A stretch of DNA of 64,000 nucleotides, taken from NCBI RefSeq assembly GCF_050948175.1, contig NW_027490108.1, positions 682,001 through 746,000 on the forward strand, read 5' to 3'. Origin of the DNA: Xylocopa sonorina. Lineage: Eukaryota; Arthropoda; Insecta; Hymenoptera; Apidae. The notes beneath the pieces were generated by a model, which had not been told where the DNA came from, made no database searches, and was given only the letters and a program-made list of their open reading frames with translations. Shown here in pieces: positions 9,001 through 24,000 of the stretch; within the stretch, counting starts at the first letter, position 1; the number at the start of each line of letters is the position of its first letter. Position numbers and translations under genes: made by a program.

Positions 9001-12000
9001 TCCTTCGATACGTAGACATCTGCAAACACTATTTCCTAGCAAGGAAGTGTCGCATTTACATTCATTTTAGGTGTATGCGAGGTATACATAATACTTCGCA
9101 ATGAATATTATATCTTATCATGAAACATAGAATTGAGATGCGATATCTCGTTTTAAGAAGCATTAGAACTCTATTGCATCTATACGTAGACATCTGCTAA
9201 CGCTATTTCCTAGCAAGGAAGTGTCGCATTTACATTCTTCTGAAGTGAATACAAGGTTTTCATGACACTTCGCAATTAATATTATATCTTATCATGGAAC
9301 ATAGAAAAGAGATGCGATATCTCGTTTTAAGAAGCATTAGAACACTATTGCTTCGATAGGTGGACATCTGCAAGCGCTATTTCCTAGCACGGAAGTGTCG
9401 CATTTACATTAATTTAAAGTGTATGCGAGGCATACATAACACTTCGCAATGAATATTATATCTTATCATGAAACATAGAAATGAGATGCGATATCTCGTT
9501 TCAAGAAGCATTAGAACTCTATTGCTTCGATACGTAGACATCTACAAACGCTATATCCTACCAAAGAAGTGTAGCATTTACATTCATTTGAAGTGTATGC
9601 GAGGCATACATAACACTTCGCAATGACTATTATATCTTATCATGAAACAAATGAATGAGGTGCGATATCCCGTTTTAAGAAGCATTAGCACTCTATTGTT
9701 TCGATAGGTAGACATCTGCAAACGCTATTTCCTAGCAAGGAAGTGTCGCATTTACATTCGTTTGAGGTGTATGCGAGGTATACATAACACTCCGCAATGA
9801 ATATTATATCTTATCTTGAAACATAGAAATGAGATGCGACATCTCGATTTAAGATGCATTAGAACTCTATTGCTTCGATACGTAGACATCTGCAAACGCT
9901 ATTGCCTAGGAAGGAAGTGTCGCACTTACATTCATTTGAAGCCTAGGCGAGGAATACATAACACTTCGCAACGAATATTATACCATATCATGAAGCATAG
10001 AAATGAGATGCGACATATCGTTTTAAGAACCATTAGAACTCTATTGCTTCGATACGTAGACATCTGCTAACGCTATTTCCAAGCAAGGAAGTGTCGCATT
10101 TACATTCATTTGAAGTGAATGCGAGGAATACATAACACTTCGCAATGAATATTATACCATATCATCAATCATAGAAATGAGATGCGACATCTCGTTTTAA
10201 GAACCATTAGAACTCTATTGCTTCGATACGTAGACATCTGCAGACGCTATTTATTAGCATGGAAGTGTCGCATTTACATTCTTTTGTAGTGAATACGAGG
10301 TATTCACGACACTTGGCAATTAATATTATATCATATCATGAAACAATAAATGAGGTGCGATATCCGTTTTAAGAAGCATTAGCACTCTATTGCTTCGATA
10401 GGTAGACATCTGCAAACGCTATTTCCGAGCAAGGAAGTGTCGCATTTACATTCTTTTGAGGTGTATGCGAGGTATACATAACACTTCGCAATGAATATTA
10501 TATCTTATCTTGAAACACCGAAATGAGATGCGATATCCCGTTTTAAGAAACATTAGCACTCTGTTACGTCGATACGTAGACATCTGCAAACGCTATTTCC
10601 TAGCATGGAAGTGTCGTATTTACATTCCTTTGAAGTAAATACGAGATATTCATGACACACCGCAACTAATATTATATCATATAATGAAGCAAAGAAATGA
10701 GATGCGATATCGCGTTTTAAGAAGCATTAGAACACTATTGCTTCGATACGTGGACATCTGCAAACGCTATTTCCTAGGAAGGAAGTGTCGCACTTACATT
10801 CATTTGAAGCCTAGGCGAGGAATACATAACACTTCGCAACGAATATTACACCATATTCATGAATCATAGAAATGAGATGCGACATATCGTTTTAAGAACC
10901 ATTAGAACTCTATTGCTCCGATACGTAGACATCTCCAAACGCTATTTCGTAGCATGGAAGTGTCGCATTTACATTCTTCTGAAGTGAATACAAGGTATTC
11001 ACAACACTTCGCAATTAATATTATATCATATCATGAGACAAAGGAATGAGATGCGATATCCTGTTTTAAGAAGCATTAGCACACTGTTGCATCGATACGT
11101 AGACATCTGCAAACGCTATTTCCTAGCATGGTAGTGTCGTACTTACATTCCTTTTGAAGTGAATACGATATATTCATGACACACCGCAACTAATATTATA
11201 TCATATCATGAAGCAAAGAAATGAGATGCGATATCCCGTTTTAAGAAGCAATTGAACTCTATTGCTTCGATACGTAGACATCTGCAAACACTATTTCCTA
11301 GCAAGGATGTGTCGCATTTACATTCATTGAAGTGTATGCGAGGTATACATAACACTTCGCAATGAATATTATATCTTATCATGAAACATAGAAATGAGAT
11401 GCGATATCGCGATTTAAATAGCATTAGAACTCTATAGCTACGATACGTAGACATCTGCAAACACCATTTAATAGCAAGGGAGTATCGCATTTACATTCTT
11501 TTGAAGACAATACGAGGTATACATGACTCTTCGCAATGAATATTACATCTTATCATGAAGCATAGAAATGAGATGCGATATCGCGATATATAAAGGATTA
11601 GAACTCCATTGCTACGATACGTAGACATCTGCAAACGCTATTTAATAGCAAGGAAGTGTCGCATTTACATTCATTTGAAGTGTAGACGTGGAGTACATAA
11701 CACTTCGCAACGAATCTCATATCTTATCATGAGGCATAGAAATGAGACGCGATATCGCGTTTTAAGAAGCATTAGAACTCTATTGCTTCGATACGTAGAC
11801 ATCTGGGAACGCTATTTCCTAGCAAGGTGGTGCCGCATTTAAATTATTTTAAAGTGAATACGAGGTATACATGACACTTAACAATGAATATTATATTTTA
11901 TCATGAAACATAGAATTGAGATGCGATATCGCGTCCTAAGAAACATTAGAACACTATTGCTACGATACGTAGACATCTGCAAACGCTATTTCCTAGCAAG

Positions 12001-14424
12001 GAAGTGTCGCATATACATTCTTTTGATGTGAATACGAGGTATACATGACATTCGCAAAGAATATTATATCTTATCATGAAACATAGAATTGAGATGCGAT
12101 ATCGCGTTTTAAGAAACATTAGAACTCTGTTGCTACGATACGTAGACATCTGCAAACTCCATTTAGTAGCAGGGAAGCATCGCATTTTCACTCTTTGAAG
12201 AGAATACGAGGTATACATGACACGTCGCAATGGATATTATATCTTATCATGAAACATAGAAGTGAGATGTGATATGGCGATTTATGAAGCACCAGATATC
12301 TATTGCTTCGATAAGTAGACATCTGCAAACGCTATTTCCTAGCATGGTAGTGTCGTACTTACATTCCTTTGAAGTGAATACGATATATTCATGACACACC
12401 GCAACTAATATTATATCATATCATGAAGCAAAGAAATGAGATGCGATATCCCGTTTTAAGAAGCATTTGAACTCTATTGCTTCGATACGTAGACATCTGC
12501 AAACACTATTTCCTAGCAAGGATGTGTCGCATTACATCCATTTGAAGTGTATGCGAGGTATACATGACATTTCGCAAAGAATATTATATCTTATCATGAA
12601 ACATAGAATTGCGATGCGATATCGCGTTTTAAGAAACATTGGAACTCTGTTGCTACGATACGTAGACATCTGCAAACGCTATTTCCTAGCATGGAAGTGT
12701 CGCATTTACATTCCTTTGAAGTGAATACGAGGTATACATGACACTTCGCAATAAATATTATATCTTATCATGAAAGATAGAAGTGAGATGCGATATCGCG
12801 TTTTGAGAAGCATTAGAACTCTATTGCTAATATACGTAGACATCTGCAAACGTTATTTCCTAGCAAGGAAATTTCGCACTTACATTCCATTGAAGTGAAT
12901 AGGAGGTATACATAACATTACACAATGAATATTATATCGTATTACGAAACATAGAAATTAAATACGACATCTAGTTTTAAGAAGCATTAGAACTCTACTG
13001 CTACGATACGTTGACATCTGCAAACGCTATTTCCTAGCATGGAAGTGGTCGCATTTACATTCTTCTGAGGTGAATGCGAGGTATACATGACACTTCGCAA
13101 TAAATATTATACCTTATCATGAAGCATAGAAATGATGAGACATTTCTCGTTTTAGGAAGCACTAGAACTCTATAGCTACGATACGTAGACTTCTGCAAAC
13201 GCTATTTTCTAGCAAGGAAGGGTCGTTTTCTCATTTATTTGAAGAGGTATACATGACACTTCGCAATGAATATTATATCTTATCATGGACATAGAAACGA
13301 GATGCGATATCTCGTCTTAAGAAGCCTTAGAACTCTATTGCTTCGATACGTAGACATCTGCAAACGCTATTTCCTAGCAAGTAAGTGTCGCCTTTACATT
13401 AAATTGAAGTGTATGGGAGGTATGCATGGCACTTCGCAATGAATATTACATCTTATCATGGAACATAGAAATGTGGAGAAATTTCGCGTTTTAAGTAGCA
13501 CTAGAACTCTATTGCTACGATACGTAGACATCTGCAAACGCCTTTTCCTGGCAAGGACGTGTCGCATTTACAATCTTTTGAAGTGAATACGAAGCTTACC
13601 TGACACTCCACAATGAAAACTATATCTTATCAGGAACGTAGAAATGAGATGCGATATCGCGATATAAGAAGCATTAGAACTCTATTGTTTCGATGCGGAG
13701 ACATCTGCAAACGCTATATCCTAGGAAGGAAGTGTCGCATTTACATTCCTTTGAGAGGAATACGAGGTATACATGACACTTCGCAATGAATATTATATCT
13801 TATCATGAAACATAGAAATGTGATGTGATATGGCGATTTATGAAGCACCAGATATCTATTGCTTCGATAAGTAGACATCTGCAAACGCTATTTCCTAGCA
13901 AGGAAGTGTCGCATTTGCATTCATTTTAAGTGTATGCGAGGTATACGTGACACTTCGCAATGAATATTATATATTATCATGAAACATATAAATGAGAAGC
14001 GATATCGCGTTTTGAGAAGCATTTGAAATCTATTGGTTCGGTACGTAGACATCTGCAAACGCTACTTCCTAGCAAGGACGTGTCGCATTTACATTCTTTT
14101 GAAAGGAATACGATGTATACATGACACTTCGCAATGAATATTATATCTTCTCATGAAACATAGAAATGAAATGCGATATGGCGATTTAAGAAGCATTAGG
14201 ATTCTATTGCTTCGATACGTAGACATCTGCAAACGCTATTTCCTAGCAAGGAAGTGTTGGATGTACATTCAATTGAAGTGTATGCGAGGTATACATGGCA
14301 CTTCGCAATGAATATTATATATTATCATGAAACATAGAAATGAGAAACGATATCGCGTTTTGAGAAGCATTAGAACTCTAATGCCACGAAACGTAGATAT
14401 CTGCAAACGCTATTTCCTAGCAAG

Positions 14425-16085
14425 GAAGTGTCGCATTTACATCCATTTGAAGTATAGACGAGATATACATAACACTGCACAGTGAATATTATATCTTATA
14501 ATGAAACATAGAAATGAGATGGGATATGGCGATTTAAGGAGCATTAGAACCATATTGCTTCGATACGTAGACATCTGCAAACGTTACTTCCTAGCAAGGA
14601 AGTGTCGTATTTACATTCTTTTGAAAGAATACGAGGTATACGTGCCACATCGCAATGAATATTATATCTTATCATGAAACATAGAAATGAGATGTGATAT
14701 GGCGATTTATGAAGCATCAGATATCTATTGCTTCGATACGTAGACATCTGCAAACGCTATTTCCTAGCATGGAAGTGTCGCACTTACATTCCACAGAAGT
14801 GAATACGAGGTACACATAACATTACACAATGAATATTATATCTTATTACGAAACATAGAATGAAATACGACATCTCGTTTTAAGAAGCATTAGTACCCTA
14901 TTGCTGTGATACGTAGACATCTGCAAACAATATTTCCTAGCAAGGAAGTGTCGCATTTACATTCCATTTGATGTATGGACGAGATATACATAACACTGCA
15001 CAATGAATATTACATCTTATCATGAAACATAGAAATGAGATGCGATTTGGCGATTTAAGAAGCATTAGAAATCTATTGGTTCGATACATGGACATCTGCA
15101 AATGCTACTACCTACCAAGGATGTGTCGCATTTACATTAATTTGAAGTATAGTCGAGATATACATAACAATGCACAATGAATATTATATCTTATCATGGA
15201 ACGTAGAAATGAGATGCGATATGGCGATATAAGAAGCATTAGAAATCTATTGGCATTTACATTCTTTTGAAAGGAATACGAGGTATACATGACACTTCGC
15301 AATGAATATCATATCTTCACATGAAACATAGAAATGAGATGCGATTTGACGATTTAAGAAGCATTAGGATTCTATTGCTTCGATACGTGGACATCTGCAA
15401 ACGCTACCTCCAAGCAAGGACGTGTCGCAGTTACATTCTTTTGAAACGAATACGAGGTATACATGGCACTTCGCAATGAATATTATATCTTTCCATGAAA
15501 CATAGGAAATGAGATTTAATATGGCGATTTATGAAGCATTAGAACTCTATTGCTTCGATACGTAGACATCTGCAAACGCTATTTCCTAGCAAAGAAGTGT
15601 TGCATTTACATTCAGTTGAAGTGTATGCGAGGTATACACGGCACTTCGCAATGAATATTATATGTTATCATGAAACATAGAAATGAGATGTGATATGGCG
15701 ATTTATGAAGCATCAGATATCTATTGCTTCGATAAGTAGACATCAGCAAACGCTATTTCCTAGCGAGGAAGTGTCGCATTTACATTCATTTGAAGTATAG
15801 GGAAGATATACATAACACTGCACAATGAATATTGTATCTCATCATGGAACGTAGAAATGAGATGCGATATTGCGATTCAAGAAGAATTAGAAATCGATTG
15901 GTTCGATACGTACACATCTGCAAACGCTACTTACTACCAAGGAAGTGTCGCATTTACATCCATTTGAAGTATAGACGAGATATACATAACACTGCACAGT
16001 GAATATTATATCTTATAATGAAACATAGAAATGAGATGCGATATGGCGATTTGAGGAGCATTAGAACCATATTGCTTCGATACGT
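14425..16085 (-). repeat. Duplicated block pair at an offset of 1,517 bp
   Basis: A block with a shared set of rare variants (ATCCATTTGAAGTATAGACG, then CACTGCACAGTG, CTTATAATG and GGAGCATTAGAACCATATTG) occurs at about 14425-14575 and again at about 15942-16092. The offset equals 8 x 174 plus the 125-bp truncated monomer between them. Confidence 0.75.
15131..15255 (-). repeat. Truncated satellite monomer, 125 bp
   Basis: Successive TTTACATT boxes are 125 bp apart here instead of 174. About 49 bp, from the GCTTCGATACG region to GTGTCG, are missing at the join CTATTGG|CATTTACATTC near 15252. Confidence 0.85.
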
Positions 16086-17524
16086 AGACATCTGCAAACA
16101 CTATTTAATAGCAAGGAAGTGTCGCATTTACATTAATTTGAAGCGTAAACTAGGAATACATAACACTTCGCGATGAATATTATATCTTATCATGAAACAT
16201 AGGACGCGATATCTCGTATTAAGAGGCATTAGAACTCTATTGCTACGATACGTAGACATCTGCAAACGCTGTTTCCCAGCAAGGAAGTGTCGCATTTACA
16301 TTCATTTGAAGTGTAGACGAGGAATAAATAACACTTGGCAATGAATATTATATCTTATCTGGAATCATAGAAATGAGATGCGATATCGAGTTTCAGGAAG
16401 CATTAGAACTACATTGCTACAATACGTAGACGTCTGCAAACGCTATTTCCTAGCACGGAAGTGTCGCATTTACATTCTTTGGAAGTGAATTCGAGGTATA
16501 CATAACACACCACATGGAATATTATATCTTATCATGAGACTTATCAATGAGATGCGATAGCGCGTTGTAAGAAGCATTAAAACTATATTGCTTCGATCCG
16601 TAGACATCTGGAAACACAAATTCCTAGAGAGGAAGTGTCGCATTTACGTTCAATTGAAGCGTAGACGAGCAATACATAACACATCGCAATGAATATTATA
16701 TCTAATCATGGAACATACAAATGAGATGCGATATCTCGTTCTAACAAGCATTATGAGTCTATTTCTACGATACGTAGACATCTACAAACGCTACTTCCTA
16801 GCATGGAAGTGTCGCACTTACATTCTTTTGTAGTGAATACGAGGTATTCACGACACTTCGCAATTAATATTATATCATATCATGAAACAAAGAAATGAGT
16901 TGCGATATCCCCTTTTAAGAAGCATTAGCACTCTGTTGCTTCGATACGTAGACATCTCCAAACGCCATTTCGTAGCATGGAAGCGTCGCATTTACATTCT
17001 TTTGAAGTGAATACGAGGTATTCATGACACTTCGCAGTTAATATTATATCACATCATGAAACAAAGAAATGAGATGCGATATCCCGTTTTAAGAAGCATT
17101 AGCACTTTGTTGCTTCGATACGTAGACATCTGCAAACGCTATCTCCTACCAAAGAAGTGTAGCATATACATTCATTTGAAGTGTATGCGATTCATACATA
17201 ACACTTCGCAATGACTATTATATCTTATCATGATACATAGAAATGAGATGCGATATCTCGTTTTAAGAAGCATTAGAACTCTATTGCTTCGATACGTAGA
17301 CATCTGTAAACGCTATTTCCTGGCAAGGAAGTGTCGCGTTTACATTCTTTTGAGAGGAATACGAGGTATACATGACACTTCGCAATGAATATCATATCTT
17401 ATCATGATACAGAAATGTGATGTGATATGGCGATTTATGAAGCATCAGATATCTATTGCTTCGATAAGTAGACATATGCAAACGCTATTTCCTAGCAAGG
17501 AAGTGTCGCATTTACATTCCTTTG

Positions 17525-18095
17525 AAAGGAATACGAGGTGTACATTACACTCCACAATGAATATTATGTCTTATCATGAAACATAGAAATGAGATGCAAT
17601 ATGACGATTTAAGAAGCATTGGAAAACTATTGCCTCGATACGTAGATATCTGCAAACACTATTTCCTAGGAAGGAACTGTCGCACTCACATTCATTTGAA
17701 GTGTATGCGAAGTATACATGACACTTCGCAATGAAATTTATATATTATCAAGGAACATAGATATGAGATGGGATAACGCGAATTAGCATGCTTTAGAAAT
17801 CTATTGCTTCGATACGTAGACACCTGCAAACGCTGTTTCCTAGCAAGGAAGTGTCGCATTCACATTCTCTTGAAGTGTATACGACGTATACATATCACTC
17901 CACAATGTATATTATATCTTATCATGAAACATAGAAATGAGGAACGATTTCGCGCTTTAGGAGGCATTAGAATACTATTGCTACGATACGTAGACATCTG
18001 CAAACGCTACTTCCTTGTAAGGAAGTGTCGCAATTACATTCTTTTGAAAGGAATACGAGGTATTCATAACACTCTACAATGAATATTATATCTTA
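17525..18095 (-). repeat. Left copy of a ~570-bp duplicated satellite block
   Basis: Nearly identical to about 20311-20881, including rare variants (GTGTACATTACACTCC, GCATTGGAAAACTATTGCC, GATAACGCGAATTAGCATGC). The offset of 2,786 bp is 16 monomers plus 2. The copies diverge after the shared CATAACACTCTACAATG. Confidence 0.85.
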
Positions 18096-19360
18096 TCATG
18101 AAACATAGAAATGAGATGCAATATGGCGATTTAAGAAGCATTAGAAAACTATTGCTACCATACGTAGACATCTGCAAACGCTATTTCCTAGCAAAGAAGT
18201 GTCGCATTTATATTCCTTTAAAGTGAATCCGACGTATTCATATCACTGCACAATGAATATGATATCTTATCATGAAACATAGAAATGAGATGCGATATCG
18301 CTTCTTAAGAAGCATTAGAAACCTATTGCCACGATATGCAGACACCTGCAGACGCAATATCCTGGCAAGGAAGTGTCGCGTTTACATTCTTTTGAAGTGA
18401 GTACGAGGTATACATGGCACTTCGCAATGAATATTATATCTTATCAGGAAAGGTAGATATGAGATGCGATTTGACGATTTGAGAAGCATTAGAACCCCAT
18501 TGCTTCGATACGTAGACATCTGCAAACGCTACTTCCTAGCAAGGAAGTGTCGCATTTACATTCTTCTGAAAGGAATACGAGGTATACATGGCACTTCGCA
18601 ATGAATATTATATCTTATCATGAAACGTAGAAATGAGATGCGATATGACGATTTAAGAAGTATTAGAAATCTATTGGTTCGATACGTAGACATCTGCAAA
18701 CGCTACTTCCTAGCAAGGAAATTTCGCATTTACATTCTTATGAAAGTAGTACGAGGTACACATGACACTTCGCAATGAATATTATATCTTATCATGTAAC
18801 ATAGATATGAGATGCCATATGACGGTTTAAGAAGCATTAGAACTATATTGCTTCGATACGTAGACATCTGCAAACACTATTTCCTAGCAAGGAAGTGTCG
18901 CATTTACATTCTTTTGAAACGAATACGAGGTATACATGGCACCTCGCAATGAATATTATATCTTATCAGGAAACGTAGATATGAGATGCTATTTGACGGT
19001 TTAAGAAGCATTTGAACTATATTGCTTCGATACGTAGACATCTGCAAACACTATTTCCTAGCAAGGAAGTGTCGCATTTACATTCTTTTGAAACGAATAC
19101 GAGGTATACATGGCACTTCGCAATGAATATTGTATCTTATCAGGAAACGTAGATATGAGATGCGATTTGACGATTTGAGAAGCATTAGAACTCCATTGCT
19201 ACGATACGTAGACATCTGCAAACGAAACTTCCTAGGAAGGAAGTGTCGCATTTACATTCTTTTGAAGTGAATACGAGATATACATAACACTGCGCAATGT
19301 ATATTATATCTTATCATGAAACATAGAAATGAGATGCGATATGGCGATTTAAGAAGCATT

Positions 19361-21035
19361 AGAACTCTATTGCTTCGATACGTAGACAACTGCAAACACT
19401 ATTTCCTAGCAAGGAACTGTCGCATTCACATTCGTTTGAATTGTATGCGAGGTACACATGAATCTTCGCAATGAATATTATATATTATAATGGAACATAG
19501 ATATGAGATGCGATATCGCGTTTTGAGAAGCATTAGAACCCTAATGCCACGATACATAGACATCTGCAAACGCTATTTCCAAGCAAAGGAAGTGTCGCAT
19601 TTACATTCATTTGATGTATAGACGAGATATACATAACGCTGCACAGTGAATATTATATCTTACCACGAAACACAGAAATGAGATGCACTATGGCGATTTA
19701 AGAAGCATTTGAAATCTATTTCTTCGATACGTAGACATCTGCAAACGCTACTTCCTAGCAAGGAAGTGTCGCATTTACATTCTTTAGAAAGGAATACGAG
19801 GTATACATGACACTTCACAATGAATATTATATCTTATCATGAAACATAGAAATGAGAAGCGATATGACGATTTAAGAAGCATTAGAATTCTATTGCTTCG
19901 ATACGTAGACATCTGCAAATGCTATTTCCTAGCAAGGAAGTGTCGTATTTACATTCATTTTAAGTGTATGCGAGGTATACATGACACTTCGCAGTGAATA
20001 TTATATGTTATCATGAGACATAGAAATGAGAAGCGATATCGCGTTTTGAGAAACATTAGAACCCTAATGCCACGATACGTAGACATCTGCAAACGCTATT
20101 TCCAAGCAAAGGAAGTGTCGCATTTACATTCATCTGATTTATAGACGAGATATACATAACACTGCACAATGAATATTAAATCTTATCATGATACATAGAA
20201 ATGAGATGCAATATGGCAATTTAAGAAGCATTAGAAATCCATTTCTTCGATACGTAGACATCTGCAAAATCTACTTCCTAGCAAGGAAGTGTCGCATTTA
20301 CATTCATTTGAAAGGAATACGAGGTGTACATTACACTCCACAACGAATATTATGTCTTATCATGAAACATAGAAATGAGATGCAATATGACGATTTAAGA
20401 AGCATTGGAAAACTATTGCCTCGATACGTAGATATCTGCAAACACTATTTCCTAGGAAGGAACTGTCGCACTCACATTCATTTGAAGTGTATGCGAAGTA
20501 TACATGACACTTCGCAATGAAATTTATATATTATCAAGAAACATAGATATGAGATGGGATAACGCGAATTAGCATGCTTTACAAATCTATTGCTTCGATA
20601 CGCAGACACCTGCAAACGCTGTTTCCTAGCAAGGAAGTGTCGCATTCACATTCTCTTGAAGTGAATACGACGTATACATATCACTCCACAATGTATATTA
20701 TATCTTATCATGAAACATAGAAATGAGGAGCGATTTCGCGCTTTAGGAGGCATTAGAATACTATTGCTACGATACGTAGACATCTGCAAACGCTACTTCC
20801 TTGTAAGGAAGTGTCGCAATTACATTCTTTTGAAAGGAATACGAGGTATTCATAACACTCTACAATGAATATTATATCTTATCATGTAACATAGATATGA
20901 GATGCGATATGGCGATTTAAGAAGCATTAGAACTCTATTGCTTCGATACCCAGACAACTGCAAACACTATTTCCTAGCAAGGAACTGTCGCATTCACATT
21001 CGTTTGAATTGTATGCGAGGTACACATGAATCTTC
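19361..21035 (-). repeat. Nine-monomer duplication pair
   Basis: A block with the rare variants GTAGACAACTGC or CAGACAACTGC, AAGGAACTGTCGC, ATTCGTTTGAATTG and CACATGAATCTTCGC occurs at 19361-19470 and again at about 20929-21038. The offset is 1,568 bp, that is nine monomers plus 2. Confidence 0.75.
20311..20881 (-). repeat. Right copy of the ~570-bp duplicated satellite block
   Basis: Partner of 17525-18095. The read-through ORF 20188-20520 lies across this copy and is not a gene. Confidence 0.85.
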
Positions 21036-24000
21036 GCAATGAATATTATATATTATCATGGAACATAGATATGAGATGCGATATCGCGAATTACCAAGCT
21101 TTAGAAATCTGTTGCTTCGATACGTAGAGATCTGCAAACGCTACTTTCTAGCAAGGAAGTGTCGCATTTACATCCATTTGAAGTGTACACGAGATATAGA
21201 TAACACTGCACAATGAATATTATATCTTATCATGAATCATAGAAATGAGGTGCGATATCGCGATTTAAAAAGCATTAGAACTCTATTGCTACGATACGTA
21301 GTCATCTGCAGACGCTATTTCCTAGCAAGGAAGTGTCGCATTTACATTCTTTTGAAACGAATACGAGGTATACATGGCACTGCGCAATGAATATTATATC
21401 TTATCAGGAAACGTAGATATGAGGTGCGATTTGACGATTTGAGAAGCATTAGAACTCCATTGCTTCGATACGTAGACATCTGCAAACGCTACTTTCTAGC
21501 AAGGAAGTGTCGCATTTACATTCTTTTGAAACTAATACGAGGTATACATGGCACTTCGCAATGAATATTATATCTTATCATGAAACATAGAAATGAGATG
21601 CGATATGACGGTTTAAGAAGTATTAGAAATCTATTGGTTCGATACGTAGACATCTGCAAACGCTACTTCCTAGCATGGAAGTGTCGCACTTACATTCTTT
21701 TGAAGTGAATACCAGATATACATGACACTTCGCAATGAATATTATATCTTATCACGAATCATATAAATGAGATGCGATATCGCGATCTAAGTAGCATTAG
21801 AACTCTGTTGCTACGATACGTAGACATCTGCAAACGCCATTTCCTGGCAAGCAATAGTCGCATTTACATTCTTTTGAAGTGAATACGAGGTATACATAAC
21901 ACTCCACAATGAATATTATATCTTATCACGAAGCATAGAAATAGAAATGCGACATCTCGTTTTGAGAAGCATTAGAACTCTATTGCTACGATACGTAGAC
22001 ATCTGCAAACGCTATTTCCTAGCAAGCAATAGTCGCATTTACATTCTTTTGAAGTGAATATGAGGTATACATGACACTTCTCAATGAATATTATATCTTA
22101 TCATGAAACATAGAAGGGAGATGCGATATCGCGTTGTAAGAAGCATTAGAACTCTATGGCCTCGATGCGGAGACATCTGCAAACGCTATTTCCTAGCACA
22201 GAAGTGCCGCACTTACATTCTTTTGAAGTGAATACGAGGTATACATGACCCTTCGCAATGAATATTATATCTCACCACGAAACATATAGATGAGATGCGA
22301 TATCGCGATTTGAGTTGCATTGGAACTTTATTGCTACGATACGTAGACATCTGCAAACGCTATTTCCTAGCAAGCAATAGTCGCATTTACATTCTCTTGA
22401 AGTGAATACGAGATATACATGACACTTCGCAATGAATATTATATCTTACATGAAACATAGAAGAGAGATGCGATATCGCGTTGTAAGAGGCATTAGAACA
22501 CAATTGCTACGATACGTAAACATCTGAATACGCTAATTCCTAGCAAGGAAGTGACCCATTTACATTCGTTTGGAGAGAATACGAGAACTACATGACACTT
22601 CGCAATGAATATTATACCTTATCACGAAACATAGAAATGAGATGCGATATCGCGATGTAAGCAGCATTAGAACTCTATTGCTACGAGCGAAGACATCTGA
22701 ATACGCTATTTCCTAGCAAGGAAGTGTGGCATTTACATTCGTTTGGACTAAATACGAGGTTTGCATGACACTTCGCAAAGAAAATTATATCTTGTCACGA
22801 AACATGGAAATGTAATGCGATATCGCGATTTAAGTAGCATTAGAATTCTATTGCTACTATACGTAGGCATCTGCAAACGCTATTTCCTAGCAAGGAAGTG
22901 ACACATTTACATTCGTTTGGAGAGAATACGAGAACTACATGACACTTCGCAATGAAAATTATATCTTATCACGAAACATAGAAATGAAATGCCACACCTC
23001 GTTTTAAGAAGCATTAGGACACTTTTGCTACGATACGTAGACATCTGCAAACGCTATTGCCTAGGATGGAAACGTCGCATTTACATTCTTTTGAAGTGAA
23101 TACGAGGTATACATAACACTTCGCAATGAATATTATATCCTATCACGAAACATAGAAATGAGTTGCGATATCGCGATATAAGTAGCATTAGAACTCTATT
23201 GCTACGGTACGCTGACATCTGCAAACACTACTTCCTAGCAAGCAGCAGTCGCATTTACATTCTTTTGAATTGAATACGAGGTATACATGACACTTCACAA
23301 TGAAAATTATATCTTATCACGAAACATAGAAATGAGATGCGATATCGCGATTTAAGTAGCATTAGAACTCTAATGCTACGATACGTAGTCATCTGAATAC
23401 GCTATTTCCTAACAAGGAAGTGTCGCATTTACATTCGCTTGAAGCGAATACGAGGTATACACAACACTTCGCAATGAATATTGTATCTTATCACGAAACA
23501 TAGAAGTGAGATGCGATATCGCGTTTTAGGAAGCATTAGAACTCTATTGCTACGATACGTAGACATCTGCAAACGCCACTTCCTGGCAAGCAATAGTCGC
23601 ATTTACATTCTTTTGAAGAGAATACGAGGTATACATAACACTCCACAATGAATATTATATCTCATCACGAAACATAGAAATGAGATGCGATATCACGTTT
23701 TAAGAAGCATTAGAATTCTAGAGCCTCGATGCGGAGACATCTGCAAACGCTATTTCCTAGCATGGAAGTGTCGCATTTACATTCTTTAGAAGTGAATACG
23801 AGGTATACATGACACATCGCAATGAATATTATATCTTATCATGAAACATAGAAGAGAGATGCGATATCGCGTTGTAAGAAGCATTAGAACTCTATGGCCT
23901 CGATGCGGAGACATCTGCAAACGCTATTTCCTAGCATGGAATTGTCGCACTTACATTCTTTTGAAGTGAATACGAGGTATACATGACACTTCGCAATGAA

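Noticed and set aside
9816..10070. ORFs of 60-110 codons throughout the arrays (LLRYVDICKRYFLARKCR and STYRSNRVLMLLKTRYRIS families)
   Set aside because: They are read-through of the satellite: 174 is divisible by three, so the same peptide recurs every 58 codons until a mutation makes a stop. They occur on whichever strand the array dictates and show no gene features.
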